From positions 1 to 64,000 of the forward strand of contig NZ_JBHSEZ010000014.1 of NCBI RefSeq assembly GCF_042653765.1: DNA of 64,000 bases, in the 5' to 3' direction. Source of the stretch: Castellaniella denitrificans. Its GTDB lineage: Bacteria > Pseudomonadota > Gammaproteobacteria > Burkholderiales > Burkholderiaceae_B. The notes under the pieces were generated by a model that was not told where the DNA came from, searched no databases, and saw only the letters and a list, made by a program, of their open reading frames with translations. The position numbers and the translations under genes are program-made. Below are positions 48,949 to 59,747 of the stretch, in pieces; position 1 is the stretch's first letter, and each line of letters opens with the position of its first letter.

Positions 48949-51839
48949 GCCGATTCCTCCGCCCGCGCGGCGCGCGCGAGCGCCTCGGCATCCACGTCGT
49001 CGATCTGCTCCGGACGCATGAAGGTCCGCGCATAGTCCAGCCACACCCGGCTGCGCAGGAAATACTGAAACAGCTCGGGGTCCAGATGCCCGCCCCGGCA
49101 CATGGTGGCCATGATGCCCAGCGATTCGGACAGGGACTTGGGCGGCTTGTAGGGCCGGTCGGCCGCCGTGAGGGCCTCGAACACGTCCGCCAGCGCCATG
49201 ATCCGCTCGGTGGTGTCCAGTTGCTCGCCGCGCAGGCGCCGCGGATAGCCGTTGCCGTCCATGCGTTCATGGTGATTGGCCGCGATGTCGGGTACCCGCT
49301 CCAGATGGGGCGGCCAGGGCAGGCTTTTGAGCATGATGAGCGTCTGCACGATATGGTCGTTGATGGCGAAGCGGTCCTCGTCGGTCAGCGTGCCGCGCTG
49401 GATGGCCAGGTTGTGCAGTTCGCCCATGTTTCGCCGGTGTTCGGGCAGCGTCATGTCGAACCCCCAGATGTTGCGCGGATCGCCGCGCTCCACGGCGGGC
49501 CGCCGCGCATCGTCCCAGGGCACGACGTGATGAGACTGGTCGGCCAGCAGGCGCTCGGTGGCGGGCAGCGAGGGCGGCGCGGGGCGGCTGCCGGCGAGCC
49601 GCGCGCCCTCCTGCGCGTCCAGGCCCAGCGTATCGTCGAAATGGCGCCGCCAGGTCTGCGCGCCGATGGCGCGCAGGCGCTCGATGGCGCCGTCGGACAG
49701 GAATTCGCCGCCGATATTGCATTGCGCGACGAAACGGAAGTCTTCGCGCAGTTGCACCTGACACGCATCGCGCCGGGATTCGGCAGCGTGCGCGTCTTCG
49801 CCGTCCAGGCGGGCCCGCAGGCAGTCGATCTCGGCGTCGCGCCAGAGCGCTTCGAAGCGCATGCGGATCTCATGGATGCGGTTATAGATGACTTCCAGCT
49901 TGGTGGCCTTGTCCATGATGTGCTCGGCGCTCGTCACCTTGCCGCAATCGTGCAGCCAGGCCGCGAGGCGGAACGCTTCGCGCTCGTCCTCGTCGAGCCG
50001 GAAATCGGCGTACGGGCCGCTGGCCTCGGCCTCCATGCGGTCGGCCAGCAGGATGGCCAGTTTCGGCACCCGTTCGCAGTGCCCGCCGGTGTAGGGGCTC
50101 TTGGCGTCGATGGCGTCGGCCAGGATGTGGGTGATGGATTCGAACAGCCGGCGCTGCGCCTCGATGAGCTGGCGCGTCTCGATGGCCACGGCCAGCATGC
50201 CGGTCAGGCGCTCGGCGAAGGCCAGGAACGCGGGCGCCGCATGGTCCCGGTCCTCGTCGAGGATCAGCATGAGCAGTCCCTGCGACTGGCTGTCGCGGCC
50301 GCGCAATGCGAAAACGACGCGGCGGTGATGCCTGCCCTGATCCTGGCCCCCGCCGCCAGCCAGCGCCGCGTCGCCCTCGTGCGCATCCATCGAATCGGGC
50401 AGCGCGTCCTGCTCCCCGAACGCGGCCACGCGGGCCAGGCGGCTGCGCTCGCGGTCGGACAGATACACGGCGCCGCCCTTGCAGCGCGTGGCATGGACGA
50501 ATTTTTCCAGCACCTGCGCGAGCATGGTCTCGATCCGGGGCTCGGAACCCAGCACCCGGCTGATGTCGAGCAGCGATTCCATCGAGCCCGCGACCTTGTC
50601 CATCACGCCGTTGAGCGCCTCCACCTCGCGCAGCGCCGAGGCGGACCGTTCCTTCCGGCGGCGGAAGTTGAACCGCGACATGCGCAGCGCCTGCGCCGCG
50701 ATCCCCTCCAGCGCGCGCCCCACGGCACTGCCGACCAGCCAGCCGAGCGGCAGGAACAGCAGGATCAGCGCGACCGATATCAGGATCATGCGGGTGCGGT
50801 TGAGCGCCAGCACGCCCAGCAGCTCGTCGACGGGCGCGGCGCTCAGCAGCCGCATGTCCACGCCGTCGATGCCATCGAAGGGCAACGCCACCCCGATCCA
50901 CTCGCGTCCGCCGGACTCGTAGGAGACGACCCGGCCGTCGGCGGCGGCGACCTGCCGCAGGCGCGTCAGCGCGCCGACGCCCAGTGTATCCAGCGTGCGC
51001 ACGTCGAAATCGTCCCAGGCGTTCCGGCGTGTCAGCAGCGCCTCCATGTCGCGGTAGCCGATCACCGCGCCATCCTCATCCACCAACGCCAGTTCGGCGC
51101 CGGGCGTCATGCGCAGGCTGCCCAGCGCCTCGCCCAGGTCCTCCAGCGTCACGTCCACCGCCACGACGGCCCGCCCCGAGTGAGCCAGGCGGGAGAGCGT
51201 GATGCCCACCTGGCGGGTCGAGAAGAAGACATAGGGCCTGGAGGTGACGGTGGACACCGTATCCATCGCGCCGATGTACCAGGGCCGCTCGCGCGGGTCG
51301 AACCGGTAATCGGGCTCGGGCCGGCGCAGCACCAGGTCGTGCCTGGCATCGTAGAACAGGAACAGTCCGTGGCGCTCGCCGTCCTCGCCGAGCGTCACCG
51401 ACTGCACGAGATAGTTGGCCTGGGGCGGCGCCTGGAATTGCTCGCGGATGTCGCGCCGGTCCAGCGCCCGCATCAGCAGGAAGTCGCCGTTCTCATAGCC
51501 GATGTGGATGGCCGACACCAGGGGATTCTCGGTGAGTTCGGCCGCCAGGACACTGCGCCGCGCCAGCCGGTCTTCGAGCCGTTTCGCATCGATCACCGGA
51601 TCGAATGCCAGGATGCGCAACGAGGCCGAGCCCGGCTCGACGATGCGGCGCGCCCGCTCGGCCACGATCTGGCTCGTGTCGCGCGCCGCCATCGCGGCCA
51701 TGTCCAGCAGGATGGCCCGAGAGCCATACCAGCTGAGCGCGATCAACGCCACGGCGACGAGCGCCATCGCCGCGACCGCGATGCCGGCGATGACGAACCT
51801 GATCGGCCATGCGCGCGTCACGCGAGGTGCTTGTGGCAT
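48945..51839 (-). CDS. Cache-HAMP-GAF-HD-GYP cyclic-di-GMP phosphodiesterase-like receptor
   Basis: 964 residues. N-terminal helix (~18-40); large periplasmic Cache sensor (~45-345; RERPWYIGAMDT, VAVDVTLEDLG); second helix (~350-375); HAMP; GAF-like domain (~440-570); then HD (LHDCGKV, ~629) and GYP (HHERMDGNGYP, ~852). HD and GYP motifs are separated by about 220 residues, where ~60-70 is usual, due to an insertion of ~150 residues. The start giving MPQAPRV is chosen because GGAGAG lies correctly before it. Likely regulates c-di-GMP and so motility/glycan output. Confidence 0.85.
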   Translation of the reverse strand: MPQAPRVTRAWPIRFVIAGIAVAAMALVAVALIALSWYGSRAILLDMAAMAARDTSQIVAERARRIVEPGSASLRILAFDPVIDAKRLEDRLARRSVLAAELTENPLVSAIHIGYENGDFLLMRALDRRDIREQFQAPPQANYLVQSVTLGEDGERHGLFLFYDARHDLVLRRPEPDYRFDPRERPWYIGAMDTVSTVTSRPYVFFSTRQVGITLSRLAHSGRAVVAVDVTLEDLGEALGSLRMTPGAELALVDEDGAVIGYRDMEALLTRRNAWDDFDVRTLDTLGVGALTRLRQVAAADGRVVSYESGGREWIGVALPFDGIDGVDMRLLSAAPVDELLGVLALNRTRMILISVALILLFLPLGWLVGSAVGRALEGIAAQALRMSRFNFRRRKERSASALREVEALNGVMDKVAGSMESLLDISRVLGSEPRIETMLAQVLEKFVHATRCKGGAVYLSDRERSRLARVAAFGEQDALPDSMDAHEGDAALAGGGGQDQGRHHRRVVFALRGRDSQSQGLLMLILDEDRDHAAPAFLAFAERLTGMLAVAIETRQLIEAQRRLFESITHILADAIDAKSPYTGGHCERVPKLAILLADRMEAEASGPYADFRLDEDEREAFRLAAWLHDCGKVTSAEHIMDKATKLEVIYNRIHEIRMRFEALWRDAEIDCLRARLDGEDAHAAESRRDACQVQLREDFRFVAQCNIGGEFLSDGAIERLRAIGAQTWRRHFDDTLGLDAQEGARLAGSRPAPPSLPATERLLADQSHHVVPWDDARRPAVERGDPRNIWGFDMTLPEHRRNMGELHNLAIQRGTLTDEDRFAINDHIVQTLIMLKSLPWPPHLERVPDIAANHHERMDGNGYPRRLRGEQLDTTERIMALADVFEALTAADRPYKPPKSLSESLGIMATMCRGGHLDPELFQYFLRSRVWLDYARTFMRPEQIDDVDAEALARAARAEESA

Positions 51840-52056
51840 GGATCTCTCCATGGGTCGTCAGGAGAAGATTTTTTCGGAATGTCGTTGTTACGTTGTTAGT
51901 ATCCGCCTGTTCGTGGCGGGACGCCATCCATCGCACGAACCGGCGCGGAGATCCGGACCTTCCCGGATCGTCGTCCGCGGCATTGATCCAGGGCCCTCGT
52001 GCTAGCATGAGACTTCGGCCCGATGCGGGCTCCCCGCCCGGGACCGGCCCGCCCCC

Positions 52057-52935
52057 ATGAAAAAAAGCACCCAGACCGCCCTGACATCGGGCCTGCTTCG
52101 AGGTCTTTCCGCCCTGCCCTACGGGCTGGTCGCCCGGATGGGCGAAACGCTGGGATCCCTGCTGTACCTGATCCCGGGAAAACGCAGGCACATCCTGCAC
52201 ACCAACCTGCGCCTGTGCTTTCCGGAACAATCCGAGGACCAGCGCAGGCGTCTGGCGCGCGCCACCTTCCAGCACGTCATCCGCAGCTACCTGGAACGCG
52301 GCCTGCAATGGTACGGCAGCGAGCAAACCATCACGAGCCTGGTGGAACTGGACAGCGCCATCGACCTGCGGGACCGCTACGACCAGCCGACCATATTCCT
52401 CGGCTTCCATTTCGTCGCCATCGAGGCCGCCTGCATGTATTACTCGATACGGCACCCGGTCGCGTCCATCTATACCCCGATGTCGGACGGCGCGACGGAT
52501 GCGATCTCCAGGGAACGGCGTTCGCGATTCGGCACGACGATGATCCCGCGCCACGGCAGCGCCCGCGACATCCTGGGCATCTTGAAATCCGGCAGGCCCA
52601 TCATGCTGGCCGCGGACATGGACTTCGGGCTGCGCGATTCGTTATTCGTACCGTTCTTCGGCGTGCCGGCCTGCACCCTGACCGCCGTGTCGCGCCTGGC
52701 GCACTTGAGCGGCGCGCGCGTAGTGCCCTTCGTCTCGCAGGTGCTTCCCGGCTACCGCGGCTACAAGCTGCGCATCTATCCGGCCCTGCCGGAGTTCCCG
52801 AGCGGCGACGTACGGGCCGATGCGCTGGCGATGAACCAATTCCTCGAGGCGCGCATCCGCGAGACGCCCGATCAATACTACTGGGTGCACCGCCGGTTCA
52901 AGCGCCGCCCGCACGGCGAGGCGCCGGTTTACTGA
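52057..52935 (+). CDS. Lysophospholipid/lauroyl acyltransferase (LpxL/HtrB-like)
   Basis: 292 residues. LPYGLVARMGETLGSLLYLIPGKRRHILHTNLRLCFPE is the typical membrane-proximal start; the catalytic HX4E motif is GFHFVAIEAA, and GRPIMLAADMDFGLRDSLFVPFFG carries the substrate-binding DMDFG element of LpxL/LpxM. It acylates lipid A or a related lipid using acyl-ACP. The gene is alone, with no shine-dalgarno visible before its ATG. Confidence 0.85.
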   Translation: MKKSTQTALTSGLLRGLSALPYGLVARMGETLGSLLYLIPGKRRHILHTNLRLCFPEQSEDQRRRLARATFQHVIRSYLERGLQWYGSEQTITSLVELDSAIDLRDRYDQPTIFLGFHFVAIEAACMYYSIRHPVASIYTPMSDGATDAISRERRSRFGTTMIPRHGSARDILGILKSGRPIMLAADMDFGLRDSLFVPFFGVPACTLTAVSRLAHLSGARVVPFVSQVLPGYRGYKLRIYPALPEFPSGDVRADALAMNQFLEARIRETPDQYYWVHRRFKRRPHGEAPVY

Positions 52936-53071
52936 ACACTCCCGCGAAGCCGCGGCGCGTGGCCGCCGCGGCGTGCCCGGTGTATTCTCCATCTACCGCC
53001 GCCGCATCGCTCCGATGGCGCGGCGGCCGGCCCGAGCCCCTGTCCGTTGCGCACACCGGAGTGAATGCCCT

Positions 53072-54490
53072 ATGAAACTGAGCTTTCTCGGAGCGGCCCG
53101 CGAAGTCACCGGTTCGTGCTTTCTGGTGGAAACCGCGAATGCCCGCTTCCTGGTGGATTGCGGCATGATCCAGGGCGGCCGCGAGGCCGAGTCCCGAAAC
53201 CGCAAGCCCTTCGGATTCGATCCGCCGGCCATCGATTTCGTCCTGCTCACCCATGCCCACATCGACCACAGCGGCCTGCTGCCCAAGCTCGCCCGCGCCG
53301 GATTCAAGGGGCCGATCTACACCACGGGAGCCACCGCCGAACTGCTCGAAGTGATGCTGCCCGACAGCGCCCACATCCAGGAAACCGACGCCAGGCGCGA
53401 GGCCAGGCACCCCAGGGGAAAAAACCCGATGCCGCCGCTGTACACCCTGCAGGATGCGCAGGAATGCCTGAAACGGGTGCGGAGCATCGGCTACGACCAC
53501 GAATTCGCACCCCACCCCGATATACGCTGCCGGCTGCGCGACGCCGGACATATCCTCGGTTCGGCCATCATCGAAATTTCGGTCACGGAGCATGGCCGCG
53601 CCACCAGGCTGGTGTTCAGCGGCGATCTGGGCCAGCCCGGGCGGCCGATCCTGCGCGATCCCACGCCGATCCCGGAAGCCGACATCCTGGTGATGGAATC
53701 CACCTACGGCGATCGCCTGCACCAGGATCTGGCGGCCACCGAAGACGAGATGATCGCCTTCGTCGAGCAAACCCTGTTCAAGCGCGGCGGCAACGTCATC
53801 ATGCCGGCGTTCGCGGTCGGCCGCACCCAGCAGGTGCTCTATCACCTGCACCGCTTCGTATGCGAGGGACGGCTGCGGCGCCCCCAGGTGTTCGTCGATT
53901 CGCCGATGGCCACCGAAGTCACCCGCATCACCCGCCGGCACCTGGAGCTTTTCGACGAAGAGGCCCGGCACCTGGCGGGCTGGCACGAACGCGGCGCCGA
54001 CATTCCCTACCTGCACTTCACCGCCAGCGTGGAGGAATCCATGGCGCTGAACCAGATCCGCTCCGGGGCCATCATCATTTCCGCCAGCGGCATGTGCGAC
54101 GCCGGACGCATCCGCCACCACCTGCGCCACAATCTGCCGCGACGCGAATGCGGCGTGCTGATTTCCGGCTTCCAGGCGCAGGGAACGCTGGGCCGGCGCC
54201 TGGTCGACGGCGCGAAGCGGGTGCGCCTGTTCGGCGAGGACATCCCCGTGCGCGCCGAGGTCCACAGCATCGGCGGCCTCTCCGCGCACGCCGATCAGGC
54301 CGCCCTGCTGGACTGGGCGGGCCATTTCCGCCGGCCGCCGGCCCTGACCTTCGTGGTGCACGGCGAACCGGAGGCGGCGCAGGTATTGGCCGACAGGCTG
54401 CGCCAGAAGCCCGGCTGGCGGGTGACGATCCCCGAACACGGCCAGACGGCACACTGGCCGCAATCACCACATCCAGGGTGGACACCATGA
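53072..54490 (+). CDS. MBL-fold beta-CASP ribonuclease
   Basis: 472 residues. Metallo-beta-lactamase motifs: THAHIDHSGLLPKL (HxHxDH), DAGHILGS and FSGDLGQ; beta-CASP motifs: MESTYGD (A), HFTAS, ISASGMCDAGR (B) and HSIGGLSAHADQ with late His (C). The set is complete, so RNA-specific endo/exonuclease activity like CPSF73/YSH1-type bacterial homologues is expected. Its stop overlaps the next gene's ATG, coupling it to a LOG protein. Confidence 0.9.
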   Translation: MKLSFLGAAREVTGSCFLVETANARFLVDCGMIQGGREAESRNRKPFGFDPPAIDFVLLTHAHIDHSGLLPKLARAGFKGPIYTTGATAELLEVMLPDSAHIQETDARREARHPRGKNPMPPLYTLQDAQECLKRVRSIGYDHEFAPHPDIRCRLRDAGHILGSAIIEISVTEHGRATRLVFSGDLGQPGRPILRDPTPIPEADILVMESTYGDRLHQDLAATEDEMIAFVEQTLFKRGGNVIMPAFAVGRTQQVLYHLHRFVCEGRLRRPQVFVDSPMATEVTRITRRHLELFDEEARHLAGWHERGADIPYLHFTASVEESMALNQIRSGAIIISASGMCDAGRIRHHLRHNLPRRECGVLISGFQAQGTLGRRLVDGAKRVRLFGEDIPVRAEVHSIGGLSAHADQAALLDWAGHFRRPPALTFVVHGEPEAAQVLADRLRQKPGWRVTIPEHGQTAHWPQSPHPGWTP

Positions 54491-55458
54491 ATGACTCATC
54501 CTCCAGCCGGCGACCACGACAGCCGGACACTTCCCCCGAACCGTGCGACTGCTGCCCTCCCGGCGGATTCGCCGGAGGAGCGCCACGGGACGAGGGGGAG
54601 CGCCTGCGAGCCATCATGGATTCGCCCACGTACCGGCTCGCGTACGAGGACATGGACCTGCTCACCCAAAGAGACCTGCGCCCCCTGCGCCTGCAGCTCG
54701 AACTGCTCAAGCCCGAGCGCGGGCTGGACGAGCAGGGCGTGCACTCGACCGTGGTGGTCTTCGGCAGCGCGCGCGTGCGCGACGCCGCCACCGCGCGCGA
54801 CCGGCTCGCCGCGCTGGAGAGGCGCGGGGACGCCGCACCGGCGGATCCGTCCCTGGAACGGGAACTGGCCCTGGCCCGCCGCCGCGTGGAGCAGGCGCGA
54901 TACTACGAAGAGGCGCGGCGCTTCGCCCGGCTGATCTCGGCACGCTTCCAGCAGGAAAAGCGGTGCGATTTCGTCGTCGTCACCGGGGGCGGGCCGGGCA
55001 TCATGGAGGCGGCCAACAGGGGCGCGTTCGAGGCCAACGCGCGCTCGATCGGACTGAACATCACCCTGCCGCACGAGCAGGCGCCCAATTCCTACATCAC
55101 GCCGGAACTGGCATTCCGCTTCCACTACTTCGCGCTGCGCAAGATGCATTTCCTGATCCATGCGCGCGCCCTGGTCTCCTTTCCAGGAGGCTACGGCACG
55201 ATGGACGAGCTGTTCGAAGTGCTGACCCTGATCCAGACCGGCAAGATGCCCCGGATTCCCGTGGTGCTCGTCGGGCGGGCGTTCTGGCGCCGCGTCATCG
55301 ATTTCGACTACCTGATCGACGAGGGCTACATCGCGGCGGGGGACACCGGACTGTTCGAATACGCCGACGACGCCGACGAGATCATCGCCGCCCTGGAACG
55401 CTTCTACGCGGACGCCATGGAGAAAGGCGCCGCGGAGCGTCCCGGATCCATCGCCTGA
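54487..55458 (+). CDS. LOG-family (lysine decarboxylase-like) Rossmann protein
   Basis: 323 residues. GGGPGIMEAANRGA (phosphate loop) and PGGYGTMDELFEVLTLIQTGKM are the diagnostic PGGxGTxxE motifs of cytokinin-type phosphoribohydrolases. About 110 N-terminal residues and an insert of ~45 residues (ALERRGDAAPADPSLERELA) extend beyond the core of ~200. Such longer LOG proteins cleave nucleoside monophosphates (e.g. AMP). Coupled by ATGA to the beta-CASP nuclease, hinting at a nucleotide/RNA salvage link. Confidence 0.85.
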   Translation: MNDSSSSRRPRQPDTSPEPCDCCPPGGFAGGAPRDEGERLRAIMDSPTYRLAYEDMDLLTQRDLRPLRLQLELLKPERGLDEQGVHSTVVVFGSARVRDAATARDRLAALERRGDAAPADPSLERELALARRRVEQARYYEEARRFARLISARFQQEKRCDFVVVTGGGPGIMEAANRGAFEANARSIGLNITLPHEQAPNSYITPELAFRFHYFALRKMHFLIHARALVSFPGGYGTMDELFEVLTLIQTGKMPRIPVVLVGRAFWRRVIDFDYLIDEGYIAAGDTGLFEYADDADEIIAALERFYADAMEKGAAERPGSIA

Positions 55459-55479
55459 ACCCGAGGCGCCGGAAGACGC

Positions 55480-56298
55480 CTACCGATCGCGGATGCGCAC
55501 GGTCAGGCTTTGCGCCGCCGTGCCCACCGGCCCGCCGGCGTCGCTCAGGACCGAGAAAGTCTCGCCCAGGCCCGTCGGGCCGAAACTGACGCGCGTGTCG
55601 AAACCGACCCAGCCGGCCTCGGGCTGGCGCGTGAAGTGGATGGTCAGGTCCACATTGGCGAAGAACACCGCGTCCGGATCCGCGCGAACGGCCAGGCCGT
55701 TGGCGGTATCGACCAGCTTCACGAAGCCGGCGACGGGCGGGTCGATTTCCCCTTCGACCAGCGGATAAGGGGTACGAATCCAGCTCTGCCCCCGGCCCGG
55801 GCGGGCATCGGCGGCCCGGCGCGCCTCCAGCGAGCCGATGAACCCCCCGCCCCAGACCTTCGAAAACACCCAGGGCCGCATGGCCTCGGGCGGCGGCAGC
55901 GGCGCCCATTCGCCGCCCTGCTCCCGCGACGTGTCGCTGGCGAGCAGGCGCCAGATCCGGGCCTGGACGCTGACCTGGTCCCCATGGCGCATGCTGGCCT
56001 CGATCAGCTCGATCGAGCGGCCCGGGCGCAGCATCCGCACGTCGATCGTGAACGGGCCGGAATGGATGACCCCCAGCACGTCGAACGACACCCGGGACAC
56101 CAGCTTGTCGCTGGGCAGGCGGCGTTCCGCCTCGGCCAGCACCAGCCCGGCCGCCACCGCCAGGTGCTGCTCGCCAGGCTGCCAGGCGCCCTGGGAATGC
56201 AAGGTGGACAGGAATCCGGTTTCCCCGCGGCGGACGTAGTAAGCGTCCGGGCAGGACTCGCCGGCGTGGCCGAGGTGCAGGTTCTGAGCGGTAGGCAT
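55480..56298 (-). CDS. Acyl-CoA thioesterase family protein (double hotdog)
   Basis: 272 residues of TesB-like double-hotdog architecture: first hotdog GAWQPGEQHLAVAAGLVLAEAERR, KLVSRVSFDVLGVIHSGPFTIDVRML and RPGRSIELIEASMRHGD; second hotdog FFANVDLTIHFTRQPEAGWVGFD and GLGETFSVLSDAGGPVGTAAQSL. Substrate unknown. It converges with the LOG gene, with 21 bases between stops. The start at MPTAQNL follows family length. Confidence 0.8.
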   Translation of the reverse strand: MPTAQNLHLGHAGESCPDAYYVRRGETGFLSTLHSQGAWQPGEQHLAVAAGLVLAEAERRLPSDKLVSRVSFDVLGVIHSGPFTIDVRMLRPGRSIELIEASMRHGDQVSVQARIWRLLASDTSREQGGEWAPLPPPEAMRPWVFSKVWGGGFIGSLEARRAADARPGRGQSWIRTPYPLVEGEIDPPVAGFVKLVDTANGLAVRADPDAVFFANVDLTIHFTRQPEAGWVGFDTRVSFGPTGLGETFSVLSDAGGPVGTAAQSLTVRIRDR

Positions 56299-56404
56299 GC
56301 GCAAGAGTATAGCCGCGGACGGCCGATCGATCGCTCGCCGGACGCGGCAAAAGCATACACTGACGGTCGATCCAACTTTTCGCGGTTCCGCGAACCGCCC
56401 CATC

Positions 56405-57789
<1,385 letters not shown>

Positions 57790-57793
<4 letters not shown>

Positions 57794-58358
57794 GCCGGGC
57801 ACTGTCCCTCCTCCAGGCCCGCAACCTGCAGCTCGCCGCCCAGGGCCTGCTGACGACGCCGCGCCGCAAGGCCGCTCCGCAAGACCTGCGACGCGCTGCT
57901 GGCCCGCATCGAAGCCCACGGCCCGGTCAAGTCGCCAGAAACCCTGCCTGAAGGACACCGACCTGGACACGCTGGTGGCCCGGGACGTGCTGCGGCGCGT
58001 GGATGTGCACGGCTGGTCCAGCCCTGGCTATGTGCACCGGCGGCACGCCGATCTGCTGCAAAAGGCCCTGGAGGGCCGGCTGCGCGCCACTCACACCACG
58101 CTGCTGTCCCCTTTCGACCCGCTGGTGTGGGACCGCGAACGCGCCTCGGCGCTGTGGGGATTCGACTACCGCATCGAGCAAGGCGTCACGCTGAACGACG
58201 CCGCGCTGCGGGCCGTGGCCCGGGCGATCCAGCGATGCGCGGACTGGCACGGCACGCCCGAGGTGCACGTGAGGCGCGCGGAGCCCGCCGGCCTGCTGCC
58301 GCGGTTGCGCGCCTGCCTGGAGTCACCGGCAAGGCTCATCCCGGCAGGGCGTTCTTGA
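57790..58358 (+). pseudogene. Decayed ycaQ (winged-helix DNA glycosylase) gene
   Basis: Pieces of YcaQ appear in three reading frames in the correct order: SLLQARNLQLAAQGLL (57802 on), RIEAHGPVK (~57920), then DLLQKALEGRLRATHTTLLSPFDPLVWDRERA (~58045-58145) and the tail RIEQGVTLND...RAIQRCADWHG. The central two thirds and the region carrying the catalytic segment are deleted, and there are frameshifts and no proper start codon. YcaQ unhooks interstrand cross-links; this copy cannot. Confidence 0.85.
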
Positions 58359-59691
58359 ACAACTTGCCATTCTTCATGATCACGGCGAAGTTTTTCTCCG
58401 GATCCGCGATCAGGCCGATGTCGGCGGTCGGATCGCCTTCGACGAGCAGCAAGTCGGCGAGCGCGCCTTCTTCGACGACGCCCAGCCTGCCCGGGTAGGG
58501 ATTGCGCGGGCCCGACAGCGCGAGCAGTTCCGCATTGGTGCTGGTGGCCATCCGCAGCACCTCGGGCGCGGCATACCAGCGCGTCATCGTCGCCAGCATC
58601 GCCCCTTGGTGGACGGGCATGCCGGGGTCGAAGAGGATATCGGTGCCCCAGGCGACCTTGAGACCATATTTCTTTGCGAGCCGGTAGGCGTTGTCGGTTC
58701 CGGCGTACACCTCGAGCTGCTTGGCGCGCGACTCGCCGGTCTTCGGATTGGAAAACTCGTTGTCGATGAAGGCCTGGGCGCTCAGCCAGACTCCCCGTTC
58801 GGCCATGAGCCGGGCGGTCGGCTCATCCATCAATTGGCCATGCTCGATGACCTTGACGCCGGCGCGGACGGCCGCCTGGATGGCGCGCGGCGTGTAAGCA
58901 TGAACCGTGACATAGGTGCCCCAGTTCTCGGCGGCCTCGACGGCGGCGCGGAACTCTTCCTCGGAGTACTGGGCGACATCGATCGGGTCGTAGTGCGACG
59001 ACACGCCGCCGCCCGCCGCCAGCTTGATCTGGGATGCGCCCAGCATGAGCTGCTCGCGGACGCGCTTGCGGACTTCGTCCACGCCATCGGCGATCACGCC
59101 GCCATTGATCGCCTCGCCACGGCTGAGCGGAGCATTCCGTCCGGCGGGAACCTCGTACGGCATGCGGAAATCACCGTGCCCTCCCGTCTGCGAGATCATC
59201 GCCCCGGAAGGCCAGATCCGCGGTCCGTCCACCAGGCCTTCGTCGATGGCCCGCTTGAGCCCGAAGGCGGGGCCGCTGAGATCGCGGACGCTGGTGAACC
59301 CCCGCATGAGCGTGTCGCGGGCTTCCTTGCCGGCCGCCAGGTTGATGTAGCCGATGTCGCCGGTCAACAGCACCGGCAAAGGAACGGCCGCCATCATGGC
59401 ATGCCAGTGCGCATCGATGAGGCCGGGCATCAACGTCCGTCCGCCGCCCTGGATGATTCGCGTATCGGCGCGACGGTCGACGGGAATCGGGCCGGTGGCG
59501 ATCCGTTCGATCACATTGCCCCGCACCAGGACATTCGACGGCGCGGAAAGCGTGTCGCTCTTGCCGTCGAAGATTCGCACGTTCTCGAACAGCACGACGG
59601 TCGGCTGCACATCCTGCGCATGCGCAATGGCTGGCACAAGACAGCCGATCGCGATCAACAGCTTCAGTCGCATCCCCAGTACGAATCGCAT
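58336..59691 (-). CDS. Exported amidohydrolase-family metal-dependent hydrolase
   Basis: 451 residues with a Sec signal peptide (MRFVLGMRLKLLIAIGCLVPAIAHAQD). TIM-barrel amidohydrolase motifs: LMPGLIDAHWHAMM (HxH), KLAAGGGVSSHYDP, VTVHAY (His), VIEHG (His) and AWGTDILFD (Asp). It resembles secreted prolidase- and imidazolonepropionase-like enzymes acting on amide or carbamate bonds; substrate unknown. Neighbours an AraC regulator on the same strand upstream. Either of two nearby Met codons could start it. Confidence 0.85.
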   Translation of the reverse strand: MRFVLGMRLKLLIAIGCLVPAIAHAQDVQPTVVLFENVRIFDGKSDTLSAPSNVLVRGNVIERIATGPIPVDRRADTRIIQGGGRTLMPGLIDAHWHAMMAAVPLPVLLTGDIGYINLAAGKEARDTLMRGFTSVRDLSGPAFGLKRAIDEGLVDGPRIWPSGAMISQTGGHGDFRMPYEVPAGRNAPLSRGEAINGGVIADGVDEVRKRVREQLMLGASQIKLAAGGGVSSHYDPIDVAQYSEEEFRAAVEAAENWGTYVTVHAYTPRAIQAAVRAGVKVIEHGQLMDEPTARLMAERGVWLSAQAFIDNEFSNPKTGESRAKQLEVYAGTDNAYRLAKKYGLKVAWGTDILFDPGMPVHQGAMLATMTRWYAAPEVLRMATSTNAELLALSGPRNPYPGRLGVVEEGALADLLLVEGDPTADIGLIADPEKNFAVIMKNGKLFKNALPG

Positions 59692-59747
59692 GGAACCCCC
59701 TGTTTTCCGGTTGAGTTCATGCCCAGCCCCGATGAGGCGGGCCCGTC

